NCBI GenBank assembly: GCA_019347795.1
Contig: JAHWKS010000072.1
Span: 1 to 11,719 of the forward strand
Length of the DNA: 11,719 bases
Reading direction: 5' to 3'
Source of the DNA: Planctomycetota bacterium
Lineage (GTDB): Bacteria > Planctomycetota > Planctomycetia > Pirellulales > Pirellulaceae
Under the pieces are notes generated by a model, which saw only the letters and a program-made list of their open reading frames with translations, made no database searches and was not told where the DNA came from. Below, piece after piece: positions 6,540 to 11,719 of this stretch (positions within the stretch are counted from its first letter, which is position 1; every line of letters begins with the position of its first letter). A program made the position numbers and the translations under genes.

Positions 6540-8096
6540 TACGAAACATTGCTCGAAGATTTCGAAGACGACGCGACGCGGCCCGGCGAAGAGGAAGACG
6601 AGGGCTTCGGTCAGTCGGTCGATGATGAACTCGACGAGGCGGATGAGCTGGAAAGCGATGGCCAGGCTCGCGATCAGTCGGACGAGGATGAAGACGAGCT
6701 TCTGGCGCCGCTTGAGGAAACCGAGTCGTGGTCAGACGATCCGGTGCGCATGTACCTGACGCAGATGGGCGAGATCCCGCTGCTCACGCGGCAGCAGGAG
6801 ATTTCGCTGGCCAAGCGCATCGAGATTACCCGACGCCGCTTCCGCACCCGCCTCTTGGAGTGCGATTACGTCATCCGTGCGGCGTTCAAGACCCTGAAAC
6901 GGGTGGAGACGGGCGAGCTGCCCTTCGACCGCACGGTGCAGGTTTCGGTGACCGACCGGCTGGAGAAGGATCAGATCATCGGGCGGCTGCCGCACAACCT
7001 GCGGACGTTGGAGAAGCTGCTCAAGCGGAATCGGGCGGATTACCGCCTCGCGCTCAGCAAGTCGCAATCGCAGAAGAAGCGTCGCGAGGCGTGGCTGCGG
7101 CTTTCCCGCCGGCGCCGCCGCTGCGTCCGGCTGATCGAGGAGCTGGGACTTCGCACCCAGCGGATCGAGCCGATGATCCGCACGCTGGACCAGTTCAGCC
7201 GCCGCGTGGACCAGCTTCAGGCGATGATCCGCGAGCACAAGAAGAAGCGGGGCGCGGCGGCCGAGCGGAAGGCTTGGCTGGAGGAATACCGGACCATCCT
7301 CATCGCCACCCAGGAGACGCCCACCAGTCTTCGCAGCCGCGTGCGGCATCTGAAGGCGGTCTACGCCGATTACCAGCAGGCCAAGCGCGAGCTTTCCGAA
7401 GGCAATCTGCGATTGGTGGTCTCCATCGCCAAGAAATACCGCAATCGCGGCTTGAGCTTCCTGGATCTGATCCAGGAAGGAAACGCCGGCCTGATGCGGG
7501 CGGTGGATAAGTTCGAATATCGCCGCGGCTTCAAGTTCTGCACGTACGCCACGTGGTGGATTCGCCAGGCGATCACCCGGGCCGTGGCCGATCAGAGCCG
7601 CACGATCCGCATTCCGGTGCACATGGTCGAGACGATGACCCGGGTGCGCAACGTCTCGCGGCAGTTGCTCCAGGAGTTGGGCCGGGATCCGACGCTCGAA
7701 GAGACGGCCAATCGGGCGGCCACCTCGCTCGATGAAGCCCGCCGCGTGCTGGCGATGAACCGCTACCCCATCAGCCTCGATCGGCCGGTGGGCAACAGCG
7801 AGGACAGCCACTTCGGCGATCTGCTGCCGGACGGCGGGGCCGAGAGCCCGGCTTCCGGCGCCTCGCAAGAGATGCTGCGGTCGCGGATCAACAAGCTGCT
7901 CAATACGCTCAGCTACCGCGAGCGCGAGATCATCAAGCTCCGTTACGGGCTGGGGGACGGCTACAGCTACACGCTGGAAGAGGTGGGCCACATCTTCAAG
8001 GTGACCCGCGAGCGCATCCGCCAGATCGAAGCCAAGGCGGTGCGAAAGCTCCAGCAGCCCAGCCGCAGCCAGGAGTTGGTGGGCTTCTTGGATTAG
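6537..8096 (+). CDS. sigA: RpoD/SigA-family sigma-70 RNA polymerase sigma factor
   Basis: This 519-residue sigma factor directs RNA polymerase to -10/-35 promoters. Its N-terminus is a very acidic tail (about 30 Asp/Glu in residues 1-66) in place of a normal region 1.1. Region 1.2 is [21 protein letters not shown] (about 68-100). A long, strongly basic non-conserved insert follows (about 101-278), rich in RRRRR and KKKR runs. Regions 2.1-2.4 (about 279-362) are canonical: [13 protein letters not shown], then [20 protein letters not shown], then [20 protein letters not shown] and RTIRIPVHM. Region 3 (about 366-445) includes GRDPTLEET and SLDRPVG. Region 4 (about 446-519) has [18 protein letters not shown] and the helix-turn-helix [20 protein letters not shown] with a [16 protein letters not shown] end. 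The near-consensus 2.4 and 4.2 regions imply housekeeping-type promoters. Planctomycetes also carry an RpoD with region 1.1, so this may be a second (group 2-like) factor; the symbol is approximate. The gene stands alone and has its own terminator. Confidence 0.93.
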   Translation: MYETLLEDFEDDATRPGEEEDEGFGQSVDDELDEADELESDGQARDQSDEDEDELLAPLEETESWSDDPVRMYLTQMGEIPLLTRQQEISLAKRIEITRRRFRTRLLECDYVIRAAFKTLKRVETGELPFDRTVQVSVTDRLEKDQIIGRLPHNLRTLEKLLKRNRADYRLALSKSQSQKKRREAWLRLSRRRRRCVRLIEELGLRTQRIEPMIRTLDQFSRRVDQLQAMIREHKKKRGAAAERKAWLEEYRTILIATQETPTSLRSRVRHLKAVYADYQQAKRELSEGNLRLVVSIAKKYRNRGLSFLDLIQEGNAGLMRAVDKFEYRRGFKFCTYATWWIRQAITRAVADQSRTIRIPVHMVETMTRVRNVSRQLLQELGRDPTLEETANRAATSLDEARRVLAMNRYPISLDRPVGNSEDSHFGDLLPDGGAESPASGASQEMLRSRINKLLNTLSYREREIIKLRYGLGDGYSYTLEEVGHIFKVTRERIRQIEAKAVRKLQQPSRSQELVGFLD

Positions 8097-8122
8097 GCGA
8101 AAGCATTATGCGCGCACATCCA

Positions 8123-8159
8123 ACGGCGCCTCTCGCAAGGAGGCGCCGTTTTCATTTTG
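8123..8159 (+). terminator. intrinsic terminator of the sigma-factor gene
   Basis: Perfect 11-bp arms AACGGCGCCTC (8123-8133) and GAGGCGCCGTT (8141-8151) enclose a seven-base loop, followed by the T-rich TTTCATTTT. It starts 26 bp after the sigma-factor stop codon and separates that gene from the Uma2 gene. Confidence 0.93.
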
Positions 8160-8242
8160 TCTCGCTGACTGGTTTGACGCGGGCGTCTGTGAAACAATAG
8201 AGAACGTACTGCGGATTCGCTGCGATAACATTTTGACCTTGC

Positions 8243-8276
8243 TCATGGCCAGCATTCAAAGCCGTTCGGCTCCTAC
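8243..8276 (+). repeat. 34-bp direct repeat, copy A (Uma2 start)
   Basis: The 34 bases starting TCATGGCCAGCATTCAAAGC are repeated at 8948-8981 with a single difference (A/G at 8251). The unit contains the short palindrome AGCCG-TT-CGGCT. This copy provides the ATG and first ten or so codons (MASIQSRSAPT) of the Uma2 gene. The two copies are exactly 705 bp apart. Confidence 0.85.
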
Positions 8277-8916
8277 TGAGGTTGAGTATCCCGATTCCGA
8301 CGGACAACCCGTGGGCGAGACGCCGCAACATTGCGACAACCTGCATCACCTGGTCGAGATGCTTCGCGGCTGGTTCGCCGATGACGATCACGTCTACGTC
8401 GCCGGCAATTCGTTCCTGTACTACGTCGAAGGGGATCCTCGCCGTCACATCTCGCCGGACGTGTTCGTCGTGCGAGGAATCCCCAAACAGCCGCCGAGGC
8501 GACGCTACCTGGTTTGGGAGGAGAAGAAGGCGCCGGACTTTGTGATCGAGTTGACCTCACAATCGACGATGGAGGAGGATCTGGAAGACAAGTTCCAGAT
8601 ATATCGGGACATTCTTCGCGTGCAGGAGTATTTTCTCTTCGACCCGCTCGACGAGTTTCTCGAGCCGCGCCTGCGAGGCTTTCGCTTGAAGAAGGGCGAA
8701 TATGTTCCCATTCGGCGCGTGAAAGGCCGGCTGCCGAGCAAGGTTTTGGGACTGCACCTGGAGCCGAGAGATTGGGAACTGCGGCTTTATGATCCCGGCG
8801 CCGAAAAATGGCTCCCCACGCCTGCCGAGGATCGTGAGGCGCGTCTTCGAGCAGAGGCCGAAAATGAACGACTGCGTAAGGAGCTCGAAACCCTGCGCCG
8901 GAAAGTGCGGGAGTAG
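8245..8916 (+). CDS. Uma2-family (DUF820) PD-(D/E)XK-type nuclease
   Basis: This 223-residue protein belongs to the Uma2/DUF820 family, predicted endonucleases of the restriction-enzyme fold that are expanded in planctomycetes and cyanobacteria and whose biological role is unclear. Visible family marks are YPDSDGQPVGET (15-26), HISPDVFVV with the putative catalytic Asp72, the segment WEEKKAPDFVIELTSQST (91-108) with Glu102, the ED..K..Y pattern downstream, and VQEYFLFDP. The C-terminus (from about residue 190) is a charged coiled coil with an EARLRAEAENERLRKELETL pattern, common in this family. ATG 8245 is preferred; a TTG at 8233 would add four residues. No Shine-Dalgarno is seen. The start codon and first eleven codons lie inside a 34-bp repeat that recurs beyond the end of the gene. 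It converges on the endonuclease/exonuclease/phosphatase gene with a 44-bp gap. Confidence 0.88.
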   Translation: MASIQSRSAPTEVEYPDSDGQPVGETPQHCDNLHHLVEMLRGWFADDDHVYVAGNSFLYYVEGDPRRHISPDVFVVRGIPKQPPRRRYLVWEEKKAPDFVIELTSQSTMEEDLEDKFQIYRDILRVQEYFLFDPLDEFLEPRLRGFRLKKGEYVPIRRVKGRLPSKVLGLHLEPRDWELRLYDPGAEKWLPTPAEDREARLRAEAENERLRKELETLRRKVRE

Positions 8917-8947
8917 TTCAGATCTTTCGCCGACCAAGGATTTTTCG

Positions 8948-8981
8948 TCATGGCCGGCATTCAAAGCCGTTCGGCTCCTAC
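8948..8981 (+). repeat. 34-bp direct repeat, copy B (end of the phosphatase-fold gene)
   Basis: This copy matches 8243-8276 at 33 of 34 positions. Here, read on the minus strand, it encodes the final residues VGAERL and the TGA stop of the phosphatase-fold gene. On the plus strand it would read MAGIQSRSAPT, like the Uma2 N-terminus, but the frame does not continue into a Uma2 sequence. It may be the remnant of a second Uma2 gene or one member of a dispersed repeat. Confidence 0.85.
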
Positions 8982-9932
8982 CGCGACGCGGCCCGGACGG
9001 CCGCCTTCGTAGATGCTGAACTCGGCCCACACGGGCAGGTGATCGGAGATCTCCAGGGCGTCGTCGAGCGTCAGGTTGAACTCGCGGAGGAAGTCGAAGA
9101 CGCCCATCCGCCCCGTGAACTCGTTCGTGGACCGCGTGCTGAAGACCAGGTTGTCGCGCTGGGCGTCGCCGCGCGTGGTGGTGGGAACGCCCGAAACCGC
9201 CCAGATCAGCTCCGGCACATCGTTCAGGCGCCCGACGTAACGATCATCGACGTGAAAGCTCCCTAGGAGAATGACGTCGTCCTCCTCCCGGCCGTCGTGT
9301 TGCACGGCGCGGAAGACCTGCGCCAGCTCATCGACCTCCTGCTCGGCCGCAGGGGGATCGACATGCACGTTCACCAGCGTGAAGGTGAAGGCCGCCTCCG
9401 GCGCCGGGCCGCGGACGCGGAACCACGCCACCAGCGGCTCGCGGCTGAGGAGGTCGTGCGGATCGTTCACCACGTAGGCTTCGCTGCGATCGATTTCAAC
9501 GCTGGCGGCGTCGAACACGAAGGCGCACTGCACCGCCCGCGACCGTCCCAGACGAGGACCGATCACGTAGTCGTATTGCCGTTCTTCGGCATTAAGCAGT
9601 TCCACCAGGCGCGGCAACAGGTCCTGGTTTCGCGAACGGATATCCTGGATCGCGGCGACGTCATAACGGCCGAGGATGTCGGCCAGGCGGGCCATCACGT
9701 GCGGCCTCTCGGCCTTGGCTTCGTCGAAGGAATCGATGTGGAATGCAGCGATTCGGATCGTATCGGTGGCGCGCTCGATTCGCGAAACGGGCGATGTCGC
9801 CGGCTCAGCGGGCGCCGCGTCGCGGGGGGCAAGACTCACGTCGCTCCATCCGCGGATTTCATATTTCAGGGAGACCAGCCACGCTCCCCCCGCCACCACG
9901 GCGGCGGCCAACACCGCAAGCAACTTCCGCAT
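8961..9932 (-). CDS. membrane-anchored endonuclease/exonuclease/phosphatase-fold protein with altered metal-site residues
   Basis: This 323-residue protein has the endonuclease/exonuclease/phosphatase (DNase I/ExoIII) fold. The start at ATG 9932 is set by GGAGG seven to eight bases upstream and by the following N-terminal anchor MRKLLAVLAAAVVAGGAWLV. A longer in-frame opening to 10028 is not favoured. A linker (about 25-57) leads to the domain (58-309). Seen motifs are IRIAAFHID (60-67), DVAAIQDIR (91-99), LVNVHVDPP (186-194), DDVILLGSFHVDD (218-230), RDNLVFS (259-265) and ISDHLPVWAEF (295-305). Family members normally show N, QE and GDxN at these sites; here they are His65, Asp97, Ser225 and His227. 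His190, Asp260, Asp297 and His298 are kept. The enzyme may be weak, use another metal, or be a binding protein. The last 14 residues (GGRPGRVAVGAERL) are an extension, partly encoded by a 34-bp repeat. It is likely periplasm-facing if the helix is an uncleaved anchor. Confidence 0.88.
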   Translation of the reverse strand: MRKLLAVLAAAVVAGGAWLVSLKYEIRGWSDVSLAPRDAAPAEPATSPVSRIERATDTIRIAAFHIDSFDEAKAERPHVMARLADILGRYDVAAIQDIRSRNQDLLPRLVELLNAEERQYDYVIGPRLGRSRAVQCAFVFDAASVEIDRSEAYVVNDPHDLLSREPLVAWFRVRGPAPEAAFTFTLVNVHVDPPAAEQEVDELAQVFRAVQHDGREEDDVILLGSFHVDDRYVGRLNDVPELIWAVSGVPTTTRGDAQRDNLVFSTRSTNEFTGRMGVFDFLREFNLTLDDALEISDHLPVWAEFSIYEGGRPGRVAVGAERL

Positions 9933-10090
9933 CGTCGTCCCTCCGTGGAGCTCGGACCAAAGGAAAATCGCCGCAAGATTAGCGAAAGCCGCGATTTTCG
10001 GCCAGCCCTTTCCACGCCACCTATTCACGCCCCTTGCCGTCGAGCTACTCGTCTACAATATCGAGAACCGCGTGCGTAAGACGAGGAGCG
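9933..10090. other. divergent intergenic region with a candidate promoter
   Basis: This 158-bp gap serves divergent genes. On the plus strand TACAAT (10054-10059) lies 31 bp before the ATG of the membrane-protein gene, a reasonable -10 position; the only -35-like element, TTGCCG (10034-10039), is 14 bp away, which is short. On the minus strand GGAGG precedes the phosphatase-fold start. No clear minus-strand promoter was found. Confidence 0.4.
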
Positions 10091-11371
10091 ATGGCCGCAG
10101 GGGGTGATCAACCGGCTCGACCCGGAGAGGGTCGCGTATCGTGGCTCCGCCGGGTCTGGGCCGTGCTGGCCCTGTCTCTCTTTGCCGCGACGTGGCGGCT
10201 GTGGACGCCGCAAACGGTCTATCCGCAAATCCCGCTGCTGCCAATCGGGCGGATTGCGCCGCTGTGGCTCGACTGGGCGGGCCTGGCCGGAATCGTGCTG
10301 TCGCTGAGCGTGGCGACGGTTGCCGGTAGCGAGCGGACGTGGGGCAGGGCAGCGCTTTGGCTCTTCGCGATCAGCGTCGCCGGGATGATCGTGCTGGATC
10401 AGCACCGATTGCAGCCGTGGGCGTATCAGTTCCTCTTGATCGCCCTCGTGTTGTCCAGCCGCGGGGGAAATCGCGCTGTCGCTCTCCTGCGCGCGTTGGC
10501 GATCGGCGTTTACTTCTGGTCGGCCCTGGGAAAATTCGACTACACCTTCCTGCACGGATTGGGACAGCAGTTTCTCGCGACGATGACCGGGTGGTTCGGC
10601 GTTGCGGCGGAGGACTGGCCGGCGACGGCTCGCGTCGCGGCCGCGGCGTTATTTCCCGCGGGTGAGCTACTAACGGCCGTAGGGTTGTGCTTCCGCCGCA
10701 CGCGACTGCCGGCCGTCATTCTGGCCGTTGTCATGCATGCGGGCCTCGTGGCGCTCTTGGGGCCGTGGGGATTGGACCACCAGCCGGGCGTGCTGCTGTG
10801 GAACGGGTTCTTCGCGGCTCAGGCGATCATCCTGTTCACGCCGTTGCCTGAATCGCAGGAAACGGAGGCGTACAACACTCACCGTTTCGGCGCGGCGGAG
10901 CTGCTAATTGTCCTGGCGGTGACTCTGCCGGTGCTCGAGGCGGGGGGCCGGTGGGATCACTGGCCATCTTGGGGACTCTACTCGACTCGCGCCGAAGGCG
11001 CCCGCATTTACGTTCATCGTCTCGCCGCCTTTCGCCTTCCCGAGGACTTGCAGGCTCATCTTCGCCCGGCGCCTCCCGGCGAAGATTGGCGGGAGTTGGA
11101 GATCGACCGCTGGTCGCTGGAGACGCTGGCCGCGCCAGTCTACCCGCAAGCGCGGTTTCAGCTCGGCGTGGCCGAAGCGGTCGGCCGCCGCTACGAGCTG
11201 GGCGGCTTCATCCAAGCCGTCCACTACCACGCCGCCGACCGCTGGACCGGCCGGCGACGCGAAGAAGCCCACATCGGCGTAGACGCCATCGCAGAAGCGA
11301 TCGACGCCATGCTGCTCCATGGACATCCCCGGTGGGTCTCGCTTGCCGAGCGGGACCTTCATTTGCAGTGA
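10091..11371 (+). CDS. multi-pass integral membrane protein (DoxX/MauE- or HTTM-like, uncertain)
   Basis: This 426-residue membrane protein is of unknown function. ATG 10091 is chosen because AGGAG lies immediately upstream (two-base spacer, short); an in-frame ATG at 10034 would add 19 unlikely residues. About eight or nine hydrophobic helices are visible, roughly at 20-38, 60-80, 87-103, 109-123, 130-146, 182-200, 207-224, 233-250 and 268-284. A soluble C-terminal part (about 290-426) follows, with WPSWGLYSTR at its start. The segment ALAIGVYFWSALGKFDYTFL (about 136-154), a helix with a small-residue patch ending in GKFD, recalls the SGl.Kl signature of DoxX/MauE and HTTM-type membrane proteins, but I cannot confirm this. 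His216 within VVMHAGLVALLGPWGLDH may be functional. It converges on the DUF1501 gene, with two small hairpins between them. Confidence 0.72.
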   Translation: MAAGGDQPARPGEGRVSWLRRVWAVLALSLFAATWRLWTPQTVYPQIPLLPIGRIAPLWLDWAGLAGIVLSLSVATVAGSERTWGRAALWLFAISVAGMIVLDQHRLQPWAYQFLLIALVLSSRGGNRAVALLRALAIGVYFWSALGKFDYTFLHGLGQQFLATMTGWFGVAAEDWPATARVAAAALFPAGELLTAVGLCFRRTRLPAVILAVVMHAGLVALLGPWGLDHQPGVLLWNGFFAAQAIILFTPLPESQETEAYNTHRFGAAELLIVLAVTLPVLEAGGRWDHWPSWGLYSTRAEGARIYVHRLAAFRLPEDLQAHLRPAPPGEDWRELEIDRWSLETLAAPVYPQARFQLGVAEAVGRRYELGGFIQAVHYHAADRWTGRRREEAHIGVDAIAEAIDAMLLHGHPRWVSLAERDLHLQ

Positions 11372-11376
11372 GACGC

Positions 11377-11424
11377 TCCGCACTTTGCGGAAACACGGAA
11401 GGTCGCGCCCGGCAGGCGGGACCT
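11377..11424. terminator. two hairpins between convergent genes
   Basis: TCCGCA-CTT-TGCGGA (11377-11391) begins six bases after the membrane-protein stop. A second hairpin pairs AGGTC (11400-11404) with GACCT (11420-11424), and CGCC (11406-11409) with GGCG (11415-11418), with one G-G mismatch; it overlaps the DUF1501 stop codon. Neither has a T-run on either strand, so they would act as weak or factor-dependent terminators, or as transcript-end stabilisers. Confidence 0.4.
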
Positions 11425-11719
11425 ACGCCAGCGTCTCCTGCACCACCTTTCCGTGCACGTCGGTCAAGCGAAAGTCGCGGCCGGCGTGGTGGAACGTGAG
11501 CCGCTCATGATCGAAGCCCAACAGGTGCAGGATCGTCGCTTGCAGGTCGTGCGTGTGAATGGGACGCTCGGCGACGTGGAAGCCGAGGTCGTCCGTGGCG
11601 CCGATCGCGACGCCCGGCTTCACTCCGCCACCGGCCAGCCACATCGTATAGGCCTGCGGATGATGGTCGCGTCCCTGGGAGCGGCCGAGCGCGGGATTCG
11701 ACTCGACCATCGGCGTGCG
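11423..11719 (-). CDS. DUF1501 family protein (partial, C-terminal 98 residues)
   Basis: This is the C-terminal end of a DUF1501 protein, a sulfatase/alkaline-phosphatase-superfamily-like group that is abundant in planctomycetes. These are usually exported by the Tat pathway and are typically encoded next to DUF1549/DUF1553 (PSD1-type) genes. The frame is open to the window edge (RTPMVESN...), so the N-terminus, Tat signal and most of the domain are outside. Visible family landmarks are GRTP-type [61 protein letters not shown] and [14 protein letters not shown]. The gene ends with TAG at 11423-11425. DUF1501 is commonly the last gene of its pair, so a cytochrome-like/DUF1553 partner is expected upstream, beyond 11719. 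The family call is strong; the biochemical role of DUF1501 is not established. Confidence 0.93.
   Translation of the reverse strand, partial: RTPMVESNPALGRSQGRDHHPQAYTMWLAGGGVKPGVAIGATDDLGFHVAERPIHTHDLQATILHLLGFDHERLTFHHAGRDFRLTDVHGKVVQETLA

Noticed and set aside
6732..7991. Minus-strand open frame (419 codons) inside the sigma-factor gene
   Set aside because: It is antisense to fully conserved sigma-70 regions and has no domain of its own.
8245..8981. Insertion sequence or transposon carrying the Uma2 gene
   Set aside because: The flanking 34-bp repeats are direct, not inverted, and there is no transposase or recombinase gene. They are reported as repeats only.
9933..10028. Upstream extension of the phosphatase-fold gene to 10028
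   Set aside because: The ATG at 9932 has GGAGG at ideal spacing and starts a membrane anchor, so the extra 32 residues are not supported.

Overview
The window looks like chromosomal DNA of a planctomycete, probably from the Pirellulales or a relative. The GC content is high, and several genes belong to families typical of that phylum: a secreted DUF1501 protein, a probable DUF1598 protein, a Uma2-type (DUF820) nuclease, an FHA-GAF sigma-54 activator, and an RpoD-like sigma factor with a long insert and no region 1.1. This assignment rests on remembered family patterns, not on a search.

Layout, left to right. Positions 1-1161 (minus) hold the N-terminal 387 codons of an FHA-GAF sigma-54-dependent regulator, cut by the window edge just as its AAA+ domain begins. 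Divergent from it at 1373-2719 (plus) is an exported DUF1598-like protein, followed by a gap with a strong nested inverted repeat and a TolC-like outer-membrane lipoprotein at 2884-4257 (plus). Convergent to that is a two-gene minus-strand set: an SDR oxidoreductase (4851-5645) and, 37 nt downstream, a small two-helix membrane protein with a CxC...CxC metal-knuckle N-terminus (4271-4813). Positions 5646-6536 are about 890 bp without a convincing gene. They contain a terminator-like hairpin plus T-run only about 80 nt ahead of the sigma-70 gene (6537-8096, TTG start, good Shine-Dalgarno), which ends in a textbook intrinsic terminator (8123-8159). Next come a Uma2-family nuclease (8245-8916, plus), a convergent membrane-anchored endonuclease/exonuclease/phosphatase-fold protein (8961-9932, minus), a divergent multi-pass membrane protein (10091-11371, plus), and the 3' end of a DUF1501 gene (11423-11719, minus).

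Most genes appear to be single transcription units. The only likely operon is SDR plus zinc-knuckle membrane protein. No mobile element, CRISPR array, tRNA or rRNA was seen. The points most worth a second look are: (1) the endonuclease/exonuclease/phosphatase protein has substitutions at the metal-binding Asn, Glu and GDxN positions while keeping the catalytic histidines and SDH motif; (2) a 34-bp direct repeat (33/34 identical) brackets the Uma2 gene, supplying its start codon at one end and the stop codon of the opposing gene at the other; (3) an attenuator-like structure lies ahead of the sigma factor; (4) a nested hairpin lies directly before the TolC-like start codon. I see no clearly new multi-gene system here.
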